A stretch of DNA of 64,000 nt from Frigoribacterium sp. ACAM 257 (GTDB lineage: Bacteria > Actinomycetota > Actinomycetes > Actinomycetales > Microbacteriaceae). The position numbers and the translations under genes are program-made. Position 1 is the stretch's first letter. Each line of letters begins with the position of its first letter. Where the stretch lies: positions 248,001 through 312,000 of the forward strand of contig NZ_VOLO01000001.1 in the NCBI RefSeq assembly GCF_007954365.1, written 5' to 3'. Positions 57,966 through 64,000 of this stretch are shown piece after piece. The notes beneath the pieces were generated by a model that saw nothing but the letters and a program-made list of their open reading frames with translations, did not search any database and was not told where the DNA came from.

Positions 57966-58002
57966 GAGAGCCGATCGCCCTGCACCGGGGCGGTCGGCTC
58001 TC
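57966..58002 (+). terminator. terminator after chvE
   Basis: GAGAGCCGATCGCCC pairs with GGGCGGTCGGCTCTC (one G-U pair) around about seven bases, then GCCGTTGCCCCTCC. It closes the sugar-importer operon. Confidence 0.75.
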
Positions 58003-58011
58003 GCCGTTGCC

Positions 58012-58053
58012 CCTCCTGCCTCCTGCCTCCTGCCTCCTGCCTCCCGCCTCCTT
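58012..58053. repeat. CCTCCTG heptamer repeat
   Basis: Four exact CCTCCTG units, then CCTCCCG and CCTCCTT, between the chvE terminator and the palindromic element. It is pyrimidine-only on one strand apart from single G residues. Confidence 0.85.
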
Positions 58054-58077
58054 CGCCGCCGGCTCCACCTCCCTGTC

Positions 58078-58151
58078 CTCGAGGGCGGGTCATCGCGGCC
58101 GAGGGCGGGTCCGCCACGACCCGCCCTCGACGCATCCGACCCGCCCTCGAG
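58078..58151. repeat. palindromic element C1: four GAGGGCGGGT words
   Basis: GAGGGCGGGT at 58081 and 58101, complement ACCCGCCCTC at 58119 and 58139. The gaps are 10, 8 and 10 bases, so the element is symmetric with a 20-bp period on each side. The outer arms extend to CTCGAGGGCGGGT/ACCCGCCCTCGAG. It ends seven bases before the stop codon of the AbiEi/DUF559-type gene. Confidence 0.92.
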
Positions 58152-58157
58152 TCGGGC

Positions 58158-59078
58158 CTAGGACCACGGGCGCCCGACCCGGACGCCGTGCGACTCGAGG
58201 CGGCGACACAGCGCACCGGGCCGCCACGCCTCGTCCCACCCCCAGCGGACCATGTCGTTGCCGAGCCCCCGGAGGTGGTTCTCACGCTCCTTCTCGGCGA
58301 GCACCGCCTCCAGCGCGAACGCCTCGCCCCGGAGCGAGTACTTGTCGTCGCCGTCCGCCTCACCGATGAGGCCGAGGCGTCGCCAGAAGAAGTCGACGTC
58401 GAAGCCGTGGCCGGAGGGCGACGGGAAGGGCTCTTGCCGATCGGGCCTCTCGAGATGCGACTCGAACATGCGGACCGCGCTGAGCGACTCCAGAGGCGAC
58501 CGACTGGCCGGCGACGCGACGACCAGAGCAGCCCGCGCCCGCACGAGTCCGCGTGCTCGTCCGTGTCGGGCGAGCTCGACGGCCAGGGCCTCGGGGTCGA
58601 CGAGACCGCGCGCGAGGGCCGCGTCGATGGCGGCCACGCTCGTGACCAGCGGCTCGGTCAGGGCCACGTCGACCAGCGTCCGGACGATCGGCGTGACGAG
58701 CAGGCCGTCCAGCTCGACCCCCTCGCAGTGCAACCGGCTCCTGTGGGCACGGATCGCCGCCTCAGATCGGCCGCCGTTCACGTCGAAGCGGAGCGAGTCG
58801 GCCTGCTCGACGAGGCGACCGACGAGCGGCAGCCCCCACAGGACCGCTGCCGACACGTGGCTGACGAGGACGTGACGCCGACGGCGCAGCACGACCTCGC
58901 GGACCCTGGTCCTCGCCTGTTCGTCGCGGCGCAGCCCGATCCACTCGGCCGAGTCGACGTAGCTGCCGAGCCGGAGCCTGGTGAGGGTGCCAGCCGCAGC
59001 GGCCTCGCGCAGCTGCGGTGCGTCGAAGCGGTGAGAACGGACGGGCGGGAGAGGGGGCCTGGTGAGAGTCGTGTCCAT
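58158..59078 (-). CDS. AbiEi-like/DUF559-type protein: wing-helix plus PD-(D/E)XK-like nuclease domain
   Basis: A 306-residue protein from ATG 59078. Residues 15-90 look like the AbiEi-type wing-helix domain (FDAPQLREAAAAGTLTRLRL, VSHVSAAVLWGLPLVG). The middle (TPIVRTLVDVALTEPLVTSV, IDAALARGLV) is the usual connector. Residues 225-285 resemble the Vsr/DUF559 nuclease core: FDVDFFWRRLGLIGEADGDD with D229, E240 and D242, K246, then EKERENHLRGLG and VRWGWDEAW. No toxin partner (AbiEii) is adjacent. The gene is bracketed by two palindromic elements of one sequence type. Confidence 0.75.
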   Translation of the reverse strand: MDTTLTRPPLPPVRSHRFDAPQLREAAAAGTLTRLRLGSYVDSAEWIGLRRDEQARTRVREVVLRRRRHVLVSHVSAAVLWGLPLVGRLVEQADSLRFDVNGGRSEAAIRAHRSRLHCEGVELDGLLVTPIVRTLVDVALTEPLVTSVAAIDAALARGLVDPEALAVELARHGRARGLVRARAALVVASPASRSPLESLSAVRMFESHLERPDRQEPFPSPSGHGFDVDFFWRRLGLIGEADGDDKYSLRGEAFALEAVLAEKERENHLRGLGNDMVRWGWDEAWRPGALCRRLESHGVRVGRPWS

Positions 59079-59194
59079 GGGTCGAGCCTCGACCGGACGG
59101 GCGGACCGGCGGGCGACGCCACCGTGAGCTGTGGGCACGTCGCGGCGTCCGCCTCCTCGTGGAGGAAGCACCCCACCAGCCGTGAGCGCGTGCC

Positions 59195-59262
59195 GAGGGC
59201 GGGTCGGATGCGTCGAGGGCGGGTCCGTCGCGACCCGCCCTCGACGCGTCTGACCCGCCCTC
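59195..59262. repeat. palindromic element C2: four GAGGGCGGGT words
   Basis: GAGGGCGGGT at 59195 and 59215, ACCCGCCCTC at 59233 and 59253, gaps 10, 8 and 10 bases: the same plan as element C1. The left half (59195-59224) is an exact 30-bp inverted copy of 58119-58148. It starts 117 bp before the start codon of the gene. Confidence 0.92.
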
Positions 59263-59280
59263 AACGGCGGAAGCGCACAG

Positions 59281-59295
59281 TACGGTGGGGCCGTG
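59281..59295 (+). promoter_or_regulatory. leaderless -10 box and GTG start
   Basis: TACGGT (59281-59286), six bases, GTG at 59293; no ribosome binding site. The box begins 19 bases after palindromic element C2. Confidence 0.65.
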
Positions 59296-59874
59296 ACGGC
59301 AGGGGACGAGGAGGCGGCGGCCGCGACCCGGCGCCCGGTCACGATCGAGCTGCTGCTCGCGTCGCCCCGCTCCCGTTACGTCGGTCGTCCCGCCGACGGC
59401 GCTGAGCCGCCGCCCGCCGTGCCCGAGCTGCACGAGAGCGTCGAGGTCCGCGCCGGCCTCGGCATCGTCGGCGACCGCTACTTCGCGAAGCCCGCGCACC
59501 GGGGCGCGTCGGTGACGCTGTTCGCGGCGGAGTCCCTCGAGGCGGTCGCACGCCTCCTCGGCCTCGACCACCCGCTCGACGTCGTCGCCGCCCGTCGCAA
59601 CGTCGTCACGCGCGGGCTCGACGTCGACGCGCTGCGCGGGCACACGATCAGCCTCGACACCGGCGACGGCCCTGTGCTGCTGCGCGTGAACCGGCCCGCG
59701 AACCCGTGCGCCTGGATGGACCACGTGCTGGCGCCCGGTGCCTTCCGGGCGATGAGGGGGCTCGGCGGCATGCGCTGCGAGCCGCTCACGGACGGCGTCC
59801 TCAGGGTCGGCCCCGCACTGGTCGAGATAGGCCCGCAAGGCCCGCAAGGCCCGCGAGGCCCGAGCGCGGCCTAG
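59293..59874 (+). CDS. MOSC domain-containing protein
   Basis: A 193-residue protein with a MOSC beta-barrel, the sulfur-carrier domain of molybdenum-cofactor sulfurases and YiiM-like proteins. Seen are GIVGDRYFAKPAHRGASVTL, SLEAVARLLG, VVAARRNVVTRGLDVDALRG, and NRPANPCAWMDHVLAPGAFR with the conserved Cys near residue 137. The C-terminus is a collagen-like GPQGPQGPRGP tail encoded by a GGCCCGCAA repeat. Function within the cofactor pathway is unproven. Confidence 0.85.
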   Translation: MTAGDEEAAAATRRPVTIELLLASPRSRYVGRPADGAEPPPAVPELHESVEVRAGLGIVGDRYFAKPAHRGASVTLFAAESLEAVARLLGLDHPLDVVAARRNVVTRGLDVDALRGHTISLDTGDGPVLLRVNRPANPCAWMDHVLAPGAFRAMRGLGGMRCEPLTDGVLRVGPALVEIGPQGPQGPRGPSAA

Positions 59875-59893
59875 GGGCGCGAGGAGGAGGCGG

Positions 59894-60463
59894 TCACTGC
59901 CACCAGGTCGGCATCATCGCCGTCATGGTGTCGAGCAGGGCCCTGCGGCTGGTGCGCTTGCCCCGCAGCCACGCCTCGATGGCCCCGACGAGTGCGTGGG
60001 CGAACCAGCCGGCGGCGATGTGCACCGAGAGCCCCTCGGGCAGCGAGCCCTCGGGCAGCCGCTCGATGTGCTGCAGGGACGAGGTCTCGAAGTGCCCCGC
60101 GAGCGCCTGGTGGATCGAGGCGTCGAGGGCGTCGGGGAGCGCGAGCCGGTACATGTCGCGGTAGCGGACGACGTGGTCGACGACGCGCTCGATGCCCCGC
60201 TGGGTGATCGCAGCGCCGTCGGCCTCGGTCGACGCCGCCCTGGCCGCCTGGTCGTCGAGACGGATCTGGTCGAGCTCGGGGGTGATGACGTCGGTCAGCA
60301 GGCCGCCCGGCGAGGTCGCGTGGCTGTAGAAGGTGGCGCGGTTGATGCCCGCGGCCCGCGTGACGTCGGCCACCGTGATGGTCGACACGGGCTGCTTCGA
60401 CGCGAGCTCGACGATGGCGCCGTGCAGCGCCTTGGTCGTCTGGACGATGCGGGCGTCGACCAT
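59894..60463 (-). CDS. TetR/AcrR-family transcriptional regulator
   Basis: A 189-residue repressor. The N-terminal HTH is VSTITVADVTRAAGINRATF with YSHATSPGGLL after it; the C-terminal helical domain (residues 75-185) is ligand-binding and variable, ending WLRGKRTSRRALLDTMTAMM. AGGAGG lies directly before ATG 60463. It is divergent from the Bcr/CflA-type efflux gene, 285 bases away, and is its likely repressor. Confidence 0.92.
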   Translation of the reverse strand: MVDARIVQTTKALHGAIVELASKQPVSTITVADVTRAAGINRATFYSHATSPGGLLTDVITPELDQIRLDDQAARAASTEADGAAITQRGIERVVDHVVRYRDMYRLALPDALDASIHQALAGHFETSSLQHIERLPEGSLPEGLSVHIAAGWFAHALVGAIEAWLRGKRTSRRALLDTMTAMMPTWWQ

Positions 60464-60617
60464 GGAGGCCTCCTGGATGTCGTGCCGGAGCCGCGGCGGG
60501 GAGCCTGGCTGAGCCGAGCCTAGTGGTGCTCGACAGGCGTCGGCCTCGGCGACGCCGTGTCGCGCAGCTCGACGTCCGGCGCGGGCGGCGGCCCTGTCGG
60601 ACGGGGCGACCTGGCGG

Positions 60618-60623
60618 TAGCAT
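60618..60623 (+). promoter_or_regulatory. possible -10 box for the efflux gene
   Basis: TAGCAT sits about 125 bases before the efflux gene start in the regulator-efflux spacer. The rest of the spacer (60464-60748) shows no gene. Confidence 0.3.
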
Positions 60624-60748
60624 CGACGACGATCGCACCTGTCGACCGCGCCCGTCGTCCCGTGTCGCGTCGCCCCTCCCCCCACCCATCCGCCCCTGCC
60701 CGCACGTCGTTCGGTCGAACCGATTCGAGTGCCCGGGGTCGACACCTC

Positions 60749-61990
60749 GTGAGGACCCCCTTGAGCATCGTCGTCCACCCCGGTGACGCCCTGACCCGTC
60801 GTCAGCGGCTCGTCTACGTGATCGTCCTGGGCGCCCTCACCGCGCTCGGCCCGCTCACGATCGACCTCTACCTGCCTGCCTTCCCGTCGCTCGAGGACGA
60901 CCTGGGCGTCACCCCGGGCCTCGTGCAGCTCACCCTCACGGCGACGACCATCGGCTTCGGCGTCGGGCAGCTGCTGGTCGGGCCGTGGAGCGACAAGGTC
61001 GGTCGCCGCCTGCCCCTCATCGTGGCGACCGCCGTGCACATCGGTGCCAGCATCGGCGCGGCGGCCGCGCCCGACATCACCTGGCTCGCCGTCTTCCGCG
61101 TGCTCCAGGGGATGGGCGCGGCAGCCGGCGGCGTCGTCGCCATGGCCACCGTGCGCGACCTCTTCGGCGGCCTGCCGCTCGTCCGCATGCTGTCGCGCCT
61201 CGCGCTCGTCACGGGCCTCGCTCCCGTGCTCGCCCCGGTCGTCGGCTCGCAGCTGCTGCGGTTCACGGACTGGCGCGGCATCTTCTGGTTCCTCGTCGCC
61301 TACGGCGTGCTCATCCTCCTGGCGGCGATCTTCCTGATCGTCGAGACCCTGCCCGAGTCGGCCCGCCACGGTGCCGGGCACACGACCCTCCGTCAGCGCT
61401 ACAGGGCGCTCTTCAGCGACCGGGTCTTCGTCGGCGTCGCCCTGATCGGCGCGATGGTGTTCTCGGGGCTGTTCACGTACCTGTCCGCGTCGTCGTTCCT
61501 GTTCCAGGACGTCTACGGTCTCGACGCCCAGCAGTACGGCTACCTCTTCGCGATCAACTCGCTCGGCATCGTCGTCGGCGTGCAGGTCAGCTCGCGGCTC
61601 GCGCGACGAGTGCCTCCGGCCTACATCCTCGCGGGCTCGACGACGGTGCTGATCGTCAGCGCAGGCCTGATCGTGCTGCTCGACTCGCTCCACGTGGGGC
61701 TGCTCGGGATCCTCGTGCCGCTCTGGTTCTTCATCGCGGCGTGCGGGTTCACGTTCCCGCAGGTACAGGTGCTGGGCCTCGCGAACCACGGTGCCGAGGC
61801 CGGCACGGCGGCGTCCTTGCTCGGGGCCCTCAACTTCGGCCTCGCCGGCATCATCTCGCCGGTCGTCGGGTTCCTCGGGATCGACACCGCGGTGCCGATG
61901 GGGAGCGTGATGATGGTCACCTCGGCGATCGCGATCCTCAGCCTGTGGCTGCTGGTGCGGCCGCGCAGCGTCCCGGCGCTCGCGCACTAG
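60749..61990 (+). CDS. Bcr/CflA-family multidrug efflux MFS transporter
   Basis: A 413-residue, 12-helix transporter. LGALTALGPLTIDLYLPAFP in TM1, GQLLVGPWSDKVGRRLPLI as the loop 2-3 motif, RVLQGMGAAAGGVVAMATVR in TM4 and GLAPVLAPVVGSQLL in TM5 are typical of Bcr/CflA proton antiporters. The start is uncertain: GTG 60749, or TTG 60761 with GAGG six bases upstream. The divergent TetR regulator suggests drug-inducible expression. Confidence 0.92.
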   Translation: MRTPLSIVVHPGDALTRRQRLVYVIVLGALTALGPLTIDLYLPAFPSLEDDLGVTPGLVQLTLTATTIGFGVGQLLVGPWSDKVGRRLPLIVATAVHIGASIGAAAAPDITWLAVFRVLQGMGAAAGGVVAMATVRDLFGGLPLVRMLSRLALVTGLAPVLAPVVGSQLLRFTDWRGIFWFLVAYGVLILLAAIFLIVETLPESARHGAGHTTLRQRYRALFSDRVFVGVALIGAMVFSGLFTYLSASSFLFQDVYGLDAQQYGYLFAINSLGIVVGVQVSSRLARRVPPAYILAGSTTVLIVSAGLIVLLDSLHVGLLGILVPLWFFIAACGFTFPQVQVLGLANHGAEAGTAASLLGALNFGLAGIISPVVGFLGIDTAVPMGSVMMVTSAIAILSLWLLVRPRSVPALAH

Positions 61991-62066
61991 CCGGCCCCGA
62001 GGAGGCGCGGAGCAGACCCGAGGAGGCACGGGCCGTCCAGGGCGGGCCGCGCCGCACCTCCGTCGG

Positions 62067-62081
62067 TAGTGTCGGCGGATG
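62067..62081 (+). promoter_or_regulatory. leaderless -10 box and ATG start
   Basis: TAGTGT (62067-62072), six bases, ATG at 62079; no ribosome binding site. Confidence 0.65.
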
Positions 62082-62798
62082 GACCCGTCGCCCCTCGCCC
62101 CGAAGCCGCCCACCCCGAGGGAGGCCACCGTCGCCCGGCGCGTGCAGCGCCGGTGGTGGGTCTTCAGCGCCCTCGGCGCCATCGGCGTCGTGCTGCTGAT
62201 CGGCGTCGTCGTGACCGCGAGGGCAGGGCGTCTCGGCATCGACGAACGGGTCATGAACGAGCTCGTCGAGCACCGGAGCGACTTCTGGATCGCCCCGGCC
62301 CTCGTCTTCGACACGGTCGGAGCGGGGCTGATCGGCGTCTTCGTCGTGCCGATCGGCGTCGCCGTCGTCTTCCTGCTGCGGCGGCGTCCGTGGGCGGCGC
62401 TCTACTGGATCTGCGCCTGCGCCCTGAGCGCCGGGATCGTGCAGGTCGTCAAGCACGCCTTCGGGCGCGCGCGGCCGACCGAGATCCTCGTGGTGAGCGA
62501 CTACGGCTCGTTCCCCTCCGGCCACACGGCGAACGCGGCGACCCTCGCCGTCGTGCTCGGCGTCGTCCTCCGCCGGGTCTGGGTCTGGGCCGCCGGCGTC
62601 GCCTGGACCGTCCTGATGCTGCTCAGCCGCACCTACCTGGGGGCGCACTGGCTGACCGACACGATCGGCGGGCTGCTGATCGGCGCCGGCGTCGCGGTCG
62701 TCCTCTGGGCGCCGGTGGCGCACCGGCTGCTCGACGAGCAGGAGCGGGTCAGGGGCCGCGGCTGGGCGTGGCAGGCGCGTGACGGTGCGGGTGCCTAG
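62079..62798 (+). CDS. PAP2-superfamily phosphatase
   Basis: A 239-residue membrane phosphatase with about six helices. The three catalytic motifs are KHAFGRARP, FPSGHTANA and SRTYLGAHWLTD. Enzymes of this type dephosphorylate lipid pyrophosphates such as undecaprenyl diphosphate or phosphatidate on the outer face of the membrane. The stop TAG is part of the -10 box of the next gene. Confidence 0.93.
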   Translation: MDPSPLAPKPPTPREATVARRVQRRWWVFSALGAIGVVLLIGVVVTARAGRLGIDERVMNELVEHRSDFWIAPALVFDTVGAGLIGVFVVPIGVAVVFLLRRRPWAALYWICACALSAGIVQVVKHAFGRARPTEILVVSDYGSFPSGHTANAATLAVVLGVVLRRVWVWAAGVAWTVLMLLSRTYLGAHWLTDTIGGLLIGAGVAVVLWAPVAHRLLDEQERVRGRGWAWQARDGAGA

Positions 62799-62810
62799 GC
62801 TGACCCCATG
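62796..62810 (+). promoter_or_regulatory. leaderless -10 box and ATG start
   Basis: TAGGCT (62796-62801), six bases, ATG at 62808; no ribosome binding site. The first three bases are the stop codon of the PAP2 gene. Confidence 0.65.
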
Positions 62811-64000
62811 ACCGACCCCCTCGACCAGGCCAGAGCCGAGGCCGCCGCGGCGGTCGCCGTCGCCGAGCAGGCGAAGCGCGACGCGGAGGCCGCCCTGGCG
62901 CGGGCCGAGCAGCTCGCGGCCGAGGCCGAGGCGGCAGCGCAGGAGGCGGCCGAGGCCGAGGCGGCCGCGCCGGCTCCCGAGGCGGCAGCGCCTGCTCCCG
63001 GGGACGAGGCGCCCGGTCCCGTCGACGCGACCACCGCCTCCTCGGGTCCGCTCTCGCCGGCCGCAGTCGACGCGGTCCGCGCGGGCTACGCCACCGAGGG
63101 CCCCGCCCTCGAGATCGGCTCGCTCGTCAACGGCGACGCGCTCCCCGACGTCCCCGTCCGGATCCCGCTCGGCATGCTGAACCGGCACGGCCTGATCGCG
63201 GGAGCGACGGGCACCGGCAAGACGAAGACCCTGCAGGTGCTCGCCGAGCAGCTGTCGGCGGCTGGCGTGCCCGTCTTCGCGGCCGACGTCAAGGGCGACC
63301 TGTCGGGCCTCGCCGCCGCGGGCGAGCCGAGCGAGAAGCTGCTCGCGCGGACGCGCGGCATCGGCCAGGACTGGACGCCCCTCGCGGCCCCCGCCGAGTT
63401 CTACGCCCTCGGCGACGGCGGCCAGGGCATCCCGGTGCGGGCGACGGTCAGCGGCTTCGGGCCGATCCTCCTGAGCAAGGTGCTCGGCCTCAACGACACG
63501 CAGGAGTCCAGCCTCGGGCTCGTCTTCCACTACGCCGAGCAGGCGGGGCTGCCGCTGCTCGACCTGGCCGATCTCCGCAGCGTGCTCACGTACCTGACGA
63601 GCGACGACGGCAAGGCCGAGCTGGTCGAGCTCGGCGGCCTCAGCAAGGCGACCGTCGGTGTCGTGCTGCGCGAGCTGATCACCTTCGCCGACCAGGGCGC
63701 CGACCGCTTCTTCGGCGAGCCCGAGATCGACACGGCCGTGTTCCTCCGGAAGGCTGCGGACGGGCGCGGCATCGTCAGCCTGCTCGAGCTGCCCGGCGTG
63801 CACGACGAGCCGGCGCTGTTCTCGACCTTCCTGATGTGGCTGCTCGCCGACCTCTACAACGACCTGCCCGAGGTGGGCGACCTCGACCGCCCGAAGCTCG
63901 TCTTCTTCTTCGACGAGGCGCACCTGCTGTTCGCGGGTGCCTCGGACGCCTTCCTCGAGCAGGTGACGCGCACCGTGCGGCTGATCCGGTCGAAGGGCGT
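62808..64000 (+). CDS. HerA-like helicase, DUF853 (3' end outside the window)
   Basis: The first 397 codons of a HerA/FtsK-superfamily ATPase of the DUF853 type. Residues 1-70 are an Ala/Glu-rich coiled coil (EQAKRDAEAALARAEQLAAE) and a disordered linker. The ATPase domain has LIAGATGTGKTKTLQVLAEQ (Walker A near 132-142), FAADVKGDLSGLAAAGE and LVFFFDEAHLLF (Walker B near 365). Typical members have about 500-600 residues, so perhaps a third is missing. A role in DNA processing is inferred from the family. Confidence 0.92.
   Translation, partial: MTDPLDQARAEAAAAVAVAEQAKRDAEAALARAEQLAAEAEAAAQEAAEAEAAAPAPEAAAPAPGDEAPGPVDATTASSGPLSPAAVDAVRAGYATEGPALEIGSLVNGDALPDVPVRIPLGMLNRHGLIAGATGTGKTKTLQVLAEQLSAAGVPVFAADVKGDLSGLAAAGEPSEKLLARTRGIGQDWTPLAAPAEFYALGDGGQGIPVRATVSGFGPILLSKVLGLNDTQESSLGLVFHYAEQAGLPLLDLADLRSVLTYLTSDDGKAELVELGGLSKATVGVVLRELITFADQGADRFFGEPEIDTAVFLRKAADGRGIVSLLELPGVHDEPALFSTFLMWLLADLYNDLPEVGDLDRPKLVFFFDEAHLLFAGASDAFLEQVTRTVRLIRSKG

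Noticed and set aside
58158-59078. Complete AbiE-type toxin-antitoxin pair
   Set aside because: No nucleotidyltransferase toxin (AbiEii) gene is next to it; the only neighbours are the chvE operon end and a MOSC gene.

Overview
The window is high-GC actinobacterial DNA, most likely from a member of the Microbacteriaceae; the genus cannot be fixed from sequence alone. The reasons are the strong G/C bias at third codon positions, the frequent GTG starts, the gene order murB - aminotransferase - tRNA-Trp - secE - nusG - rplK - rplA, and small lineage-typical proteins (DUF3072, DUF7882). At least eleven genes have a TANNNT box 6-7 bases before the start codon and no ribosome binding site, so leaderless transcription appears common here.

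Layout. 1-3605: a UbiA-type prenyltransferase, a DUF3072 protein, two hotdog/MaoC dehydratase-like subunits and murB. 3606-8839: an accessory patch with a serine-recombinase remnant, orphan proteins, a HAD hydrolase, a DUF7882 protein and a truncated gene. 8840-12535: a LuxR-type two-component system with an ABC-2 exporter. 12662-17064: aminotransferase, tRNA-Trp, secE, nusG, rplK, rplA. 17065-21883: a repeat-rich spacer, a GNAT enzyme, an oxidoreductase, a Pr6Pr membrane protein, a YqaJ-type nuclease and a ROK repressor. 22059-30800: a carbohydrate operon with one ABC importer, two Gfo/Idh/MocA dehydrogenases, two xylose-isomerase-like TIM barrels and a beta-propeller protein. 30877-35729: a MacB-like ABC system divergent from an OmpR-type two-component system. 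35745-36335: a decayed AbiEi/DUF559-type gene between two long palindromes. 36371-37569: rplJ-rplL with an attenuator-like leader. 37723-47494: amino-acid permease, LuxR regulator, ABC exporter, cyclase-like sensor with a cyclic-nucleotide-domain MscS channel, and a DUF3105/DUF305 pair. 48180-50912: transsulfuration genes cbs and metB. 52432-57940: a LacI repressor with an mmsAB-chvE type sugar importer sharing an operator. 58078-59262: an intact AbiEi/DUF559-type gene, again between palindromes. 59293-64000: MOSC protein, TetR regulator, drug-efflux MFS, PAP2 phosphatase and the start of a HerA/DUF853 ATPase.

How genes work together. The two sugar operons each pair uptake with a local repressor (ROK; LacI), and the LacI operator is present both at its own gene and at the transporter. 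Two sensor/ABC pairs look like envelope-stress or drug-response modules. The cyclase-like protein and the MscS channel overlap by one base and should act together.

The most unusual feature is the architecture shared by the two AbiEi/DUF559 loci. Each minus-strand gene has a gene-specific palindromic element just after its 3' end and another about 117 bp before its start codon. The palindrome sequences of the two loci are unrelated. A third palindromic island with the same 20-bp word spacing lies alone at 29682-29774.
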